The notes under the pieces are model-generated. The model made no database searches. It saw only the letters and a program-made list of their open reading frames with translations, and was not told where the DNA came from. Both the position numbers and the translations under genes were made by a program. 49,989 nt of DNA. Source: Planctomycetota bacterium (GTDB taxonomy: Bacteria > Planctomycetota > Planctomycetia > Gemmatales > Gemmataceae). The DNA lies in contig JAKOSN010000066.1 in NCBI GenBank assembly GCA_029777335.1, forward strand, positions 1-49,989. Direction: 5' to 3'. Below, one piece after another: positions 1 through 12,970 of this stretch. Numbering within the stretch: position 1 is the first letter of the stretch; every line of letters begins with the position of its first letter.

Positions 1-2
1 AA

Positions 3-1853
3 GTGCTCGACCGATTGCACGAGGGCGATTCGGTGGCGCTCCTGCTCACGGGTGGCCGTCTCGAAGGGGAACAGGGGAAGCTGTACCACACCCAGGAGAC
101 GGTGCGCCAGTTGCTGGCCCAGTCGGCAGTGAGCATGGAGCGGGCCGACCTGGCGACCCGGCTGCACCAGGCCCGCGCCCTGCTACGGGACACCGAGGCC
201 ACCCGGCGCGAGATCTACATCCTCACCGATAACCAGGCGCTATCCTGGGCGGGATTGAAACCGCCCGAAGGCGAAAAGAACACTTCAGAGATCCCTGTTG
301 TCATTATTAACCTGAATCGCGAACCGGCGGCCAACGTCGCCCTCAAGAGCCTCCGGCTCGATACGCCAGCCCCGGCGGTCGGGGTCCCGATCCAGCTGAC
401 CGTGGAACTGGTCAATCAGTCGATCACGCCGCAACAGAACCATCTGGAATTGCACGTCGATGGGAGCCGCGAATCGATCAGCCCCACGTTGCATCTCCCT
501 GCTGGGGGGAGCCTGAAACACGAGTTCCATTTCACCTTCGATCGGCCAGGCTTGCATCGAGGCGAGGTGCGCCTGGCGGAACAGGATGGCTCTGCCCTGG
601 ACAATCGCCTCTTTTTTGCCCTGGCCGTCGATCAGCAAATTCCGGTGGCGATCGTCAAATCACGCCGGCACGAAATCGCCCATCTTGAAGATACCTTTTA
701 TCTTGAAAAAGCGCTGGCCCCAGCGCAAGGAGAGAGCTGGGGCTTGCGCGTGGCCTCGTTAACCCCGGAGGAACTGGCGACGGAAACGCTCTCCTCCTTC
801 GCAGTGCTCTACTGTGTGAACCTGCCAGCGCTGGACCAACCGCTTGTGGAACGGTTGCATGAATATGTCCGCCGCGGTGGGCATCTCGTCTGGATTGTGG
901 GCAACAATGTCCAGCCCGACGCGTACGAGCGCATGAACAATCAGGCTCAGGGGCAGCTTGTGCCCGCTCGCCTGGCCCCGCTCCGCGAGACAACCGCGAC
1001 GGAAGGAGCGCCTCCCCCTGCGACCCCGCGTATTGGCTCCCTGGATCGAACCCACCCGGCGCTGACTCCGTTGACCGAACCCGCCTCCCTCTATCAGTCG
1101 GTCCTGGTCCATCGTTCCTTTCCTCTGAAACCTGAACCGGGCGCGCACGTGCTGGCTCAACTGCAGGACGGGCAACCCTTGCTCGTGGAGCGCACGCTCG
1201 GCGCGGGCTCGGTACTCCTGCTGGGCACCGGGGTGCAGGCGGAGTGGACCAACCTGCCGCTCAAGCCGTTGTTCCTGCCATTGATCGTGCGGCTCACCTT
1301 CACCCTGGCCGGGGTGGCGAGTGAACGGTCCCAGGTTCAGGCAGGCGCTCCGCTGGTTGTGACGTTGCCATCGGGAGACAAACGCGGCGAGATCGAGATC
1401 GTGCGCCCGGGGGGAGAAACTCTCCGTGTCCCCGCCGACGCCTCCGAGGGACGCGCCTTTCGCTATTCAGACACCCATGAGATGGGAATTTACCTGGTGC
1501 GACTGCTGGATCCCCCCCCTCTGCGTCAATTCATCTTTGCGGTCAATGGCGATCCCGAGGAGACCGATCCGGCGATTCTGCCGCGTGCGGAGCTACTCGC
1601 GCGCTTCGGTTCAGACCCGGTCCTCTTCTGCGACACCCCAGAGACCTTGCCGGAAACCATCCACACCCTGCGCGAGGGATTCAGCCTGTGGAGCTGGTTC
1701 CTGTGGGCAGTCCTTCTGACCCTGATCGGCGAGGTATTCCTGGCCAATCGTCTGAGAAATAAACCACTGGTCCCCGCACCCCTTGCGCCGAAAACACTCC
1801 CGGCGTCGAGCACCACCCCGTCACCCACCTTTGACTTCCTTGACGGGAAGTAG
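3..1853 (+). CDS. BatA/vWA-type membrane protein, 3' part (5'-truncated by window edge)
   Basis: The frame is open from the first bases, so the gene very probably begins upstream; the GTG at base 3 is unlikely to be the true start. The visible 616 residues begin inside a von Willebrand factor A-like segment (LHEGDSVALLL, then a line ending REIYILTDNQ). A beta-rich region of about 100 residues resembling CARDB/Ig-like modules follows, then a glutamine-amidotransferase-like segment (VRRGGHLVWIVGNN near residue 290). One C-terminal membrane helix (SLWSWFLWAVLLTLIGEVFL) lies at about residues 562-581, with a short Pro-rich tail. This layout matches planctomycete proteins with an N-terminal BatA domain; the BatA helices would lie outside the window. 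Substrate unknown. The gene ends 230 bases before the histidine kinase. Confidence 0.75.
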   Translation: MLDRLHEGDSVALLLTGGRLEGEQGKLYHTQETVRQLLAQSAVSMERADLATRLHQARALLRDTEATRREIYILTDNQALSWAGLKPPEGEKNTSEIPVVIINLNREPAANVALKSLRLDTPAPAVGVPIQLTVELVNQSITPQQNHLELHVDGSRESISPTLHLPAGGSLKHEFHFTFDRPGLHRGEVRLAEQDGSALDNRLFFALAVDQQIPVAIVKSRRHEIAHLEDTFYLEKALAPAQGESWGLRVASLTPEELATETLSSFAVLYCVNLPALDQPLVERLHEYVRRGGHLVWIVGNNVQPDAYERMNNQAQGQLVPARLAPLRETTATEGAPPPATPRIGSLDRTHPALTPLTEPASLYQSVLVHRSFPLKPEPGAHVLAQLQDGQPLLVERTLGAGSVLLLGTGVQAEWTNLPLKPLFLPLIVRLTFTLAGVASERSQVQAGAPLVVTLPSGDKRGEIEIVRPGGETLRVPADASEGRAFRYSDTHEMGIYLVRLLDPPPLRQFIFAVNGDPEETDPAILPRAELLARFGSDPVLFCDTPETLPETIHTLREGFSLWSWFLWAVLLTLIGEVFLANRLRNKPLVPAPLAPKTLPASSTTPSPTFDFLDGK

Positions 1854-2083
1854 GTGTCAATTCTTCCGATCGCCGAATCGGCGTCGTGTGTGAGCTATAC
1901 TTCCAGCGTAATTGAGACTGTCCCACCCTGCGATTTCGGTTCCGCTGGAGGAGTCGCGATCACAAGTGCAATCAAAACAGGATGCTGCGATTGCAGATCC
2001 TCCAAGAAAGGCGTTCGGTTGATGAGGCCATTCCGCCTGGAGGACCGACCCACGCAGGAATCTGGTGCAAAAGGAACGTCACC

Positions 2084-5947
<3,864 letters not shown>

Positions 5948-5977
5948 GCAGCCCGTGTCTGCTCTGGAGAATCAGTG

Positions 5978-6634
5978 ATGCGAATCCTCATTGCCGAGGA
6001 TGACCCGGTTTCGCGCTCGGTTCTGGAGCGATTTCTGCGCAAGTGGGGACACGAGGTTGTCATCACCGCGAATGGTGCCGCAGCCTGGAAGGAACTCCAG
6101 CGCCCCGATGCCCCTTCTCTGGCCATCCTCGACTGGATGATGCCCGAAATTGATGGTCCAGGGGTGTGTCGGCTGGTTCGCGCACTCCCCCGTGCCGCGT
6201 CCACCTACCTGATCATCCTCACCGCTCGTCACCGCAAGGAAGACGTGGTCGCTGGCCTGGAGAGCGGAGCCGACGACTATATCACCAAGCCATTCGACCA
6301 GCAGGAACTGCAATCCCGCATCCGCGCAGGAGAGCGCATTGTCGAACTGCAACACCGGCTGGCCGCGCGCGTGAGCGAGCTGGAATCCGCCCTCGCCCAG
6401 GTCAAGACGCTGAGCGGACTCCTCCCCATCTGCTGTTATTGCAAGAAGATTCGCTCGGATAGTGATTACTGGGAGCAGGTCGAAACCTACCTCGCCGAGC
6501 ACACCGACGTCCACTTCAGCCACGGCATCTGCCCGCACTGCTGGAAGGAGATCGTGGAACCGCAACTCGCCGACATCCGCTCTACTTCTGCCCAGGAGGG
6601 CCTCCCCCCGGCATCCAGCACCGACAAAACCTGA
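5978..6634 (+). CDS. Response regulator, REC domain with Cys-rich C-terminal tail
   Basis: A receiver domain covers about residues 1-120: the acidic pair AEDD, phosphoacceptor Asp52 (ILDWMMPEIDG), and the TKPF lysine motif. No DNA-binding domain follows. A short coiled linker (about 118-140) leads to a tail with LLPICCYCKKIR ... HFSHGICPHC, a C-x2-C ... C-x2-C pattern found at the end of many response regulators and sensor proteins and thought to bind metal or mediate contacts. ATG 5978 is preferred to the adjacent GTG 5975 because GGAGA ends 7 bases before it. It is co-directional with the kinase and very close to it, so the two are probably co-transcribed. Output mode (protein-protein or metal-dependent) is unknown. 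Confidence 0.88.
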   Translation: MRILIAEDDPVSRSVLERFLRKWGHEVVITANGAAAWKELQRPDAPSLAILDWMMPEIDGPGVCRLVRALPRAASTYLIILTARHRKEDVVAGLESGADDYITKPFDQQELQSRIRAGERIVELQHRLAARVSELESALAQVKTLSGLLPICCYCKKIRSDSDYWEQVETYLAEHTDVHFSHGICPHCWKEIVEPQLADIRSTSAQEGLPPASSTDKT

Positions 6635-6690
6635 CGGCAAGGCGATGCGCACCCTGCCGTTTCCTGCCGCCGCGCACACGAACGAGAGCG

Positions 6691-7695
6691 CTACCCCTTC
6701 AGATCGAACACGACAATCTTGTTGTGTCCAGCGGTGTAGAGGGTGTTGCCCTCCTCGTTCAGAGCCACATCGTGGATATGCATGGGCGCCTTTTCCTGGC
6801 GCAAGGTCTTTTTACTTTTCAGATCGTAAAAGAGCAAAAAGCCATCGCCGGCCCCGCCCGCGCCCAGAAGCCATTCTCCCTGCGGATGGAAGCGCAGCTG
6901 GTTGACCAGCCCATTGAACTTGTCGCCCGCAAAAAGATGCGTTTGCTGTCCTTTCTGCCAGTCGAAGACCTCCACACGTGTCTTGCCTTCGAGATGGTCG
7001 ATATTCCCCACCTTGCCCATTCCACCCACGGCCAGCTGAGTCCCATCCGGCGAGAAGGCCAGCGAGCGAATGCCGCCAATCGAATGCCGCCGGGCGACGG
7101 GGTCCCAGGTGTACATGACCGGCGCCTCCAGTGTGGTCACCTCCTTGCCACTGGCGAGATCCCACAGGACGATGTGCCCGACCTTGTCCCCAGTGGCGAG
7201 CAGTTTGCTATCGGCGGAGAATGCGGACGCGTAGAGCATTGAGGGGAAATGATGAGGCGTTTTCACCTGATGACCGCGCAGCTCGTAGACCATCTTCCCG
7301 CTGGCAACATCCCACACCTTGCAGACCATATCGTCGGCCACGCTGGCCGCTCGTTTGCCGTCGGGCGAGATGATGATTCGGCGAATCCACTTCTGGTGCG
7401 CATCGACGGCGCGAATCTGGGCTTTTTTCTCGGTGTCCCACCAGATCACCCGACCATCGTAGCTGCAGGAAAGGAGCGTGGTCCCGTGCAAGGCCACCCC
7501 GGTGACATAGCTGTTGTGGGCTCCGATTTCCTTGAAGTCGGGCTTGGGCTGGGCCAGATCCGCCTCGTAGACCTTGAAGTCGGAACACCCCAGGAAAACA
7601 CGGCTGGAGCGCGGCACGCGCGCAAGGCTGAAATAAACATCACGACGCGAGAGGGTGGTGACCACCTTCAGTTTCTCGGGATTGGCAAGCGCCAT
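6691..7695 (-). CDS. WD40-repeat protein
   Basis: A beta-propeller of about 334 residues with recognisable WD40 blades, for example AVDAHQKWIRRIIISPDGKR ... CKVWDV and SADSKLLATGDKVGHIVLWD. No catalytic domain, signal peptide or membrane helix is visible. ATG 7695 is preferred over the GTG at 7731 because GAGG lies about 8 bases upstream of the ATG and nothing useful precedes the GTG. It is the last gene of a leftward group with a DUF1501 and a DUF1549/DUF1553 gene, a very common planctomycete arrangement. WD40 members of such groups are assumed to be scaffolds or sensors. Function not known. Confidence 0.85.
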   Translation of the reverse strand: MALANPEKLKVVTTLSRRDVYFSLARVPRSSRVFLGCSDFKVYEADLAQPKPDFKEIGAHNSYVTGVALHGTTLLSCSYDGRVIWWDTEKKAQIRAVDAHQKWIRRIIISPDGKRAASVADDMVCKVWDVASGKMVYELRGHQVKTPHHFPSMLYASAFSADSKLLATGDKVGHIVLWDLASGKEVTTLEAPVMYTWDPVARRHSIGGIRSLAFSPDGTQLAVGGMGKVGNIDHLEGKTRVEVFDWQKGQQTHLFAGDKFNGLVNQLRFHPQGEWLLGAGGAGDGFLLFYDLKSKKTLRQEKAPMHIHDVALNEEGNTLYTAGHNKIVVFDLKG

Positions 7696-7767
7696 GGCGA
7701 AACCTCGTCGGGGTGTGCGGGGAAGAGTCACGAGGAGGGGATGCGTCCCCCTCCTCGGCGCGGACGA

Positions 7768-9081
7768 TCAGGCCAGAACTTCCTTGATCGGTTTGGTGCC
7801 CGGGTCTGTGAGCGGAATCGGCCGGGAGCCGAGGTAGTAGTTTTTCTGCGGATTGATGCCGAGCGCCGCGTAGATGGTGGCGAATACCTCGGCCGCCCCG
7901 ACCTCGCCCTCCACCACCCGATTGCCCGAGGCGTCGGTCTTGCCGTACACCGCGCCCCCCTTGATGCCGCATCCGGAGAGCGACATGCTCCAGGCGCTGG
8001 CGAAATGATCGCGTCCCAGGCTGGCGTTGATCCCCGGGGTTCGGCCAAACTCCGCGAGTGTGATCACCAGCGTGGAATCGAGCAAGCCCCGCTGTTCGAG
8101 GTCATCCAGCAGCGCCCCCATGACGTGATCGAGTTCGGGGACCAGTTCCTGATGCGTCTCGAAATTCTGCCCGTGGCTATCCCACCAGGCGCGGGCCACC
8201 CGAACAAAGGGGACGCCCGCCTCAACCAGGCGCCGCGCCACCAGCGCCTGTTCGCCAAACTGAGTCGGCCCGTAATGTTCGCGCATCTTGGCCGGTTCCT
8301 GCTCGATGTCGAACAGCTTGTCACAGGCCATCAACCCGCGCACGCGCTGATAGGCCTCATTGTGGCTGGCCAGGGTGCTTGAGGAACGACCACGTTCAAA
8401 CTGCCTGGTGAGGAAGTCGCGCAGATCGGCGCGTTCCTTGTGATCGAGCGCGCTGATGGAATCGAGCTTGCGGATATTCTCCGGGATCATGCTTTTGTAC
8501 AGTTCCATCGGCGCGTAGCGTGACCCGAGGAACCCGGCGGCACCCGGGGCAAAGTCGCGCCCCTCGGTGGCGAAGTAGAAGGAGACATAATCAGGGACCT
8601 TGCTTTCGGTCTGCCCCAGTTCGCGCGCAAGGACCGCGCCCAGGTCCGGATAGCGAATGTTGGCCTCATCCCGACGGCCGCGCATCATCAACCTGGCTCC
8701 CCCGCCGTGATCGCCATTGCGCGTGTTCAGCGAGCGCACGAGAGCGGTATTCCGGCTCAGCCGTCGCGCCATGCGCGGCATCAACTCGGAGATGTGTACG
8801 CCGGGAACCGAAGTCTGAATGGCGCGGAACGGTCCTCCGGTGGCCGCTCCCGGCTTGGGATCCCAGGTTTCCAGCTGGCTGGCCCCCCCCGCCAACCAGA
8901 GCAAAATGCAGCGCCGTTGTTTCTTCTTCAACTCCCCGGCCAGAGCCGCCTGGGTCAATACATTGAGGCCAGTCATGTCGGCGGCAAACGCTCCGCCGGT
9001 GGCCAGGGCCGCACCGAGAAACCCACGGCGATCGAGGGCGTGGTCCGGCGAGCCACAGAAGGTCTTGCGTGGGGCAGCCAT
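7768..9081 (-). CDS. DUF1501 protein, exported sulfatase-like fold
   Basis: A 437-residue protein with a twin-arginine-type N-terminus (DRRGFLGAALATGGAFA, about residues 17-33). The DUF1501 pattern follows: LLWLAGGASQLETWDPKPG, then NTRNGDHGGGARLM, and VITLAEFGRTPGIN near residue 345. The DUF1501 family belongs to the alkaline-phosphatase/sulfatase fold, but its substrate is not established. ATG 9081 has AGGAG 8 bases upstream. It sits 36 bases downstream of the DUF1549/DUF1553 gene, so co-expression is very likely. In planctomycetes the pair is extremely frequent and is suspected to act on extracellular polysaccharide or sulfated substrates; that role is inference. Confidence 0.92.
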   Translation of the reverse strand: MAAPRKTFCGSPDHALDRRGFLGAALATGGAFAADMTGLNVLTQAALAGELKKKQRRCILLWLAGGASQLETWDPKPGAATGGPFRAIQTSVPGVHISELMPRMARRLSRNTALVRSLNTRNGDHGGGARLMMRGRRDEANIRYPDLGAVLARELGQTESKVPDYVSFYFATEGRDFAPGAAGFLGSRYAPMELYKSMIPENIRKLDSISALDHKERADLRDFLTRQFERGRSSSTLASHNEAYQRVRGLMACDKLFDIEQEPAKMREHYGPTQFGEQALVARRLVEAGVPFVRVARAWWDSHGQNFETHQELVPELDHVMGALLDDLEQRGLLDSTLVITLAEFGRTPGINASLGRDHFASAWSMSLSGCGIKGGAVYGKTDASGNRVVEGEVGAAEVFATIYAALGINPQKNYYLGSRPIPLTDPGTKPIKEVLA

Positions 9082-9117
9082 ATCACTCGCTCCTGAAGGG
9101 ATAGTTTCGCGGTCGGT

Positions 9118-10734
9118 TTAGTAGTTAAAACGGAACTCGGCACTGGTCAGCAACGCCCAGATCAACTGACGCTGGGCCTCGGTCGGGCGATCAGCCCGTT
9201 TGCTGAGGTACTCCACCAGCACCGGGATTTCCTCGGGGCGCGGGTCCCGGCTGCACACATTGCGAACCGCCAGGTCGATCACCTCCCGCGGATTCCTGGC
9301 CTGCTTGAGCCGAGTGAGCAAGCGATCGCCGCCTTCGGCCAGAAATTCGCGGAGCACCCGATCGTTATTGCTGAACAGCAACGCCTCGCTGACACTGATC
9401 TGGAAGTCCTCGTGGGGTTGCTCGATCAGCCGGGCAAAGCCGCTGGCGCTCCCTTCCAGTTGCTCGATCTTTTTCTCCACCTCCTGCGGCTTGCGGTCGG
9501 CGGCAAAGCTGGCGGGATCACTGGTCGCCAGGCGGAGCGAGGTGGCCATCTGCATCGGCGTCAAGGGCCGAACGCGGGCCACGGCAAAGAGGTTGAGCGC
9601 CGGGGTCACCTCGCCGTCCCAGCGGCTGGAGCGGGAGTAGGTCTTGCTCATCACCAGGCCACGGAGCAGACGCCGCACATCATAACCGTGGGCCACCGTA
9701 TCGCGAGCCAGCCAGGTGAGCAATTCGGGATGGCTGGGCGCATTCTCCGAGTGCATCTGATCGAGGGGAGCAACCAGCCCATGCCCGTGCAAGCGCAGCC
9801 AGAGTCGGTTGACCAGCGCGCGCGCGAAGAAGTCGCGTTGCTCCGGTTCCAGCGCCACCTTGACCAGTTGCGCCCGCGCACTGAACGAGGGGGCCGGCGG
9901 TGCCTTCTTCTTGCGCTTGGCCTCTTCCAGGGCCGCCTTCTCCTTCTTCTGTTCCTCGTTGGAAGGTTCCGAACTCGCGGGCGCCTCGATCACCTTGCCG
10001 GTGAGGAACATCATCTTTGCCTGCTTTTCGACCCCCTTGGTCGTCTTGAACTTCAGCACCCCATAGCCGCGTTCGCCCAGGAATCCGCCATTGTCGAAGG
10101 TGCGATTGAAGAACGCCTTCATGCCAAAGAAGTGATCCTGCTTCCAGTCGGGCACCAGGGGGTGATCATGGCAGCGCGCACAGCTGACATTCACTCCAAA
10201 GAAGGCAACGCTGACATCGTTGGTCAGCTTGTCGAGGTCGGTCAGACGCGGCTTCATGAAGGCGCTCGCGCCTTGCTGCTGCGGATCGTTCTCATCGGGG
10301 AGAAGCAACTCGCGGAAGATACGGTCCCAGGAGCGATTGTTCGCGAACGCCTTGAGCAGATAGTCGCGGATGGAGGCATTGGTCCCGGCCATGAGCATGG
10401 TGTCGAACTCGGTGGCCTGGTGCCGCACAAAGGCGGGCGATGCCATCAACCGGTCGATCAGCTTGGCGCGCTTGGCCGGATCCGTGGAACGGACAAAGGC
10501 CTGCACCTCGGCAGCGGTTGGGATGCGCCCATTCAGATCCAGCGTCAATCGGCGGATGAGGTTGGCGTCGTCGATCTGGCCGGCAGGAACAACCTTTTCC
10601 TGCTGCAGCCGCGCCTCGATGTAGTGGTCGATCACCTGTTCAATAGGACGATCGGCGGGGAGCAGATCCGCGGCCGAGGCCAGCGGGGACCAGGCCGTGA
10701 GCAGAGCCAGGGAGAAGAAGGACAGCGTACGCAT
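9118..10734 (-). CDS. DUF1549/DUF1553 exported protein
   Basis: The ORF runs back to 10845, but ATG 10734 gives a clean signal peptide (MRTLSFFSLALLTAWSPLASA) and has GAGG 8 bases upstream, so the protein is about 538 residues. DUF1549 occupies about residues 25-235, with LIRRLTLDLNGRIPTAAEV and the haem-like CARCHDHPL motif in VNVSCARCHDHPL. A charged Lys/Ala-rich spacer lies around residue 270 (KKEKAALEEAKRKKK). DUF1553 fills the C-terminal half with ALVNRLWLRLHGHGLV and SHPELLTWLA. Unlike the 15205-18330 gene it has no N-terminal cytochrome c domain. It is the first gene of the DUF1549-DUF1501-WD40 group. Probably periplasmic; enzymatic role not established. Confidence 0.92.
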   Translation of the reverse strand: MRTLSFFSLALLTAWSPLASAADLLPADRPIEQVIDHYIEARLQQEKVVPAGQIDDANLIRRLTLDLNGRIPTAAEVQAFVRSTDPAKRAKLIDRLMASPAFVRHQATEFDTMLMAGTNASIRDYLLKAFANNRSWDRIFRELLLPDENDPQQQGASAFMKPRLTDLDKLTNDVSVAFFGVNVSCARCHDHPLVPDWKQDHFFGMKAFFNRTFDNGGFLGERGYGVLKFKTTKGVEKQAKMMFLTGKVIEAPASSEPSNEEQKKEKAALEEAKRKKKAPPAPSFSARAQLVKVALEPEQRDFFARALVNRLWLRLHGHGLVAPLDQMHSENAPSHPELLTWLARDTVAHGYDVRRLLRGLVMSKTYSRSSRWDGEVTPALNLFAVARVRPLTPMQMATSLRLATSDPASFAADRKPQEVEKKIEQLEGSASGFARLIEQPHEDFQISVSEALLFSNNDRVLREFLAEGGDRLLTRLKQARNPREVIDLAVRNVCSRDPRPEEIPVLVEYLSKRADRPTEAQRQLIWALLTSAEFRFNY

Positions 10735-11115
10735 CAGCAACACCTCGGTCAGGCGGGACAAACCGGCAGGAGCCACGAGTGCGCCGAGTGGGGGGAGGGA
10801 ATCTCGGCCTTGGGCCTTCTGGCAATATCTGGCCCACCGTAACACACCGCTGCGCAGAATGCAACCATCTCGATCGATCCGGTGAGATCAAAGCGCCGAC
10901 AGAAGCGGGGCGCCACAAATACCCCTTTAACGATCCGTTAATTCCTTTCGATTTTCTCATCATTTAAGGAGAAATTTTGATTGATTTCTCAGAAATACCC
11001 CCGTACCATCCTTAACTATCACGCTCATGATTGCTTTTTTCTCATTTTTCCGTGCGGTTCAGCCCAGGTGAACCGAGGTTGGACTGCACAACCTCCTCGG
11101 GGGCAGGGTCGACTC
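10735..11115. other. Intergenic region between divergent genes, AT-rich centre
   Basis: About 380 bases separate the divergent DUF1549 and lipoprotein genes. Bases 10920-11030 are much more AT-rich than the surroundings and fit a promoter zone. TTTCTC at 10953-10958 and GAGAAA at 10969-10974 form an inverted repeat. ATTTCTC at 10984-10990 also pairs with GAGAAAT at 10969-10975, and TTTCTCAGAAA (10985-10995) is itself palindromic. No convincing -35/-10 pair can be fixed by eye. No RNA gene or small ORF is supported. Confidence 0.4.
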
Positions 11116-11538
11116 ATGAAAGCGTTACGTCCCTCCTTGCTTCTTCCGCTGTGCCTGGGCCTGGCCCTGGGTTGTTCGGGAAGTTCAGACGGTCGCGTTG
11201 CGGTCTCCGGGACTGTCGTCTTCAAGAATAACCCGCTCGACCAGGGAACGATTCAGTTCTTTACCAAGGAAAACAACGAACTGGCCGCTGCGGCATCCAT
11301 CAGCGAGGGGAAGTTTCATCTCCCTGCCGCGCAGGGGTTAAAGCCGGGAACGTACCGCATCGTTCTCTCCTCGGGCGAGCCCGGAACGAAGGCGCCCGAG
11401 GATGCCGCGCCTGGAGAAACAGGCCCGCCGGCGAAGGAACGGATTCCGAAAGAGTACAACGTGGACAGCCTGAAAAAGCCGGTTTATCGCGATGTGGTCG
11501 CCGGCCAGAAAAACCAGCTGGAGTTCAACATCCCCTGA
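11116..11538 (+). CDS. Small lipoprotein of the planctomycete transthyretin-like type (copy 1)
   Basis: ATG 11116 is chosen because it gives a lipoprotein signal peptide ending LGLALGC, with the lipidated Cys at residue 20; the upstream TTG at 10981 would bury this signal. The 140-residue product has [18 protein letters not shown], a beta-sandwich start typical of carboxypeptidase-regulatory/transthyretin-like domains, then [20 protein letters not shown]. The tail is charged and ends FNIP. It lies 58 bases upstream of a DUF1559 gene, and the same pair is repeated at 12971-14354. Such proteins are anchored in a membrane and commonly sit beside DUF1559 genes; the function is unknown. Confidence 0.85.
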   Translation: MKALRPSLLLPLCLGLALGCSGSSDGRVAVSGTVVFKNNPLDQGTIQFFTKENNELAAAASISEGKFHLPAAQGLKPGTYRIVLSSGEPGTKAPEDAAPGETGPPAKERIPKEYNVDSLKKPVYRDVVAGQKNQLEFNIP

Positions 11539-11596
11539 TCGCCTCCCTGAGGACTCGCTTCGGGGTTTCTTCATTCTCCTTTCTGTGAGGTGCGCG

Positions 11597-12505
11597 ATGC
11601 GTAAGGTGCGCCATGGGTTCACGCTGATCGAGCTTCTGGTTGTGATTGCTATTATTGCCATCCTCATTGGGCTGCTTCTCCCTGCCGTCCAGAAGGTCCG
11701 CGAAGCAGCCGCCCGCATGAAGTGCTCCAACAATCTGAAGCAGTTGGGGCTAGCCTTCCACAACTACAACGACAGCCAGAATCGCCTTCCCCCCGCGACG
11801 GGCCCCAGTGGCTGCTGCTGGGGCACCTGGCAGGTGGTGATCCTCCCCTACATCGAGCAGGACAACGTCTTCAAGTTGTATGTGAACTGGGGTGGCAACG
11901 ATAGGACCGGTCCGCGCTACAGTGGATCACCCAACACCATCAACGTGTGCAACAAGCGCTTTAACATCCTGACCTGCCCCAGCGATACGCCGAACACCCC
12001 GTTTGGCGGGCTGACCAATCACAACTACGCGGTCAACCTGGGCAACACAGGGTATGGGCAACAAAGTGTTCTGAACGGGGTTCGCTTCGGTGGCGCGCCC
12101 TTCCTGCTCAACGGCAAGTCGACCACCATCCAGGGCATCTCCGACGGAACCAGCAATACGATGCTGGCGGCGGAGGTTCTGCAGGGACAGGGACGCGATC
12201 TGCGCGGGTTCACCTGGTGGGGGGATGCCTCTGGCTTCTCGGCGTACTTGCCCCCGAACACCACCACCCCGGACGTCATCTACAGCACTTACTACTGCAA
12301 CAATCAACCGCAGATCAATCTGCCGTGCATCGGGACGCCGACGGCTTCCAACCCGTCGCGCATGTCGGCGCGCAGTCGTCATACCGGAGGGGTGCAGGTC
12401 CTCTTTGGCGATGGTGGAGTGCGTCTGGTGCCCAACAGTATCAACATCGCCGTCTGGCAAGCGCTGAGCACCAGCATGGGCGGTGAATCGTACACCAGTT
12501 ATTAG
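11597..12505 (+). CDS. DUF1559 prepilin-like protein (copy 1)
   Basis: 302 residues. The N-terminus is a type II/IV pseudopilin signal: cleavage expected after Gly7 (RKVRHG, then [20 protein letters not shown]), leaving Phe at +1 and Glu at +5. It continues [21 protein letters not shown], the DUF1559 hallmark. The C-terminal part has [17 protein letters not shown], the H-x-G-G motif of the family. ATG 11597 has GAGG about 7 bases upstream; an upstream in-frame extension to 11492 overlaps the lipoprotein gene and is rejected. Family members are surface or pseudopilus-like proteins of unknown role, expanded in planctomycetes. It is followed at once by a strong terminator. Confidence 0.93.
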   Translation: MRKVRHGFTLIELLVVIAIIAILIGLLLPAVQKVREAAARMKCSNNLKQLGLAFHNYNDSQNRLPPATGPSGCCWGTWQVVILPYIEQDNVFKLYVNWGGNDRTGPRYSGSPNTINVCNKRFNILTCPSDTPNTPFGGLTNHNYAVNLGNTGYGQQSVLNGVRFGGAPFLLNGKSTTIQGISDGTSNTMLAAEVLQGQGRDLRGFTWWGDASGFSAYLPPNTTTPDVIYSTYYCNNQPQINLPCIGTPTASNPSRMSARSRHTGGVQVLFGDGGVRLVPNSINIAVWQALSTSMGGESYTSY

Positions 12506-12528
12506 TGAAAAAGCTATCCCATGCACTC

Positions 12529-12570
12529 ATGATAGAACGACTCCTCAAAGAGGAGTCGTTCTATCATTTT
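12529..12570 (+). terminator. Rho-independent terminator after DUF1559 copy 1
   Basis: A perfect 18-bp stem (12529-12546 pairing with 12550-12567) with a 3-base AAA loop, followed by TTTT. It starts 23 bases after the stop codon. It cleanly separates the first lipoprotein/DUF1559 module from the second. Confidence 0.85.
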
Positions 12571-12970
12571 CTGTTCGACAATCCCTTCTCATATAAGTCG
12601 AGGCTGATCCCTCCGCGCCTATCGGGCCAGCGGAGCGGCACTTCAAAACCACACTGGCGAACCTTTTTTCGATTCCTAAACTCTTCTATTTTCTCTTCTA
12701 ATAGCAAAACTCCTGGTCCGAGGAGGGTGTTTCCCCCTGCGCTGCGCACGCTTCCTGAGGAGGGGCGCTTGGCGGGCTCCGCGTTCTTCTTTCTCATGAA
12801 CCAGCCCGATGAGAAAACGCGATTATCATCTCTGTATCATTAATCACTGATTATTCTCCACACATTCATTCCCTCCATTCTCACGAATTTCCGTTGGCAC
12901 CGCCCACCAACAAGATGTGTGGTATGGGTTCTGGGTTCTTTGCACCCTTGCGACAGGAATTGTCTTTATC
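12571..12970. other. Intergenic leader of the second lipoprotein/DUF1559 module
   Basis: About 400 bases without a convincing gene. It is relatively AT-rich at 12660-12710 and 12815-12890, as expected of a promoter region. TTTCTCAT at 12790-12797 and ATGAGAAA at 12809-12816 form an inverted repeat, 155 bases before the lipoprotein ATG. A similar TTTCTC/GAGAAA pair lies 142 bases before the copy-1 ATG. The short ORFs here lack family features and good start sites. Confidence 0.35.

Noticed and set aside
9412..10842. Rightward 476-codon ORF over the DUF1549 gene
   Set aside because: Antisense shadow; the leftward product has signal peptide and family motifs.
10981..11115. TTG 10981 with AAGGAG upstream as lipoprotein start
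   Set aside because: Would add 45 residues in front of a proper lipoprotein signal peptide; coincidence is more likely.
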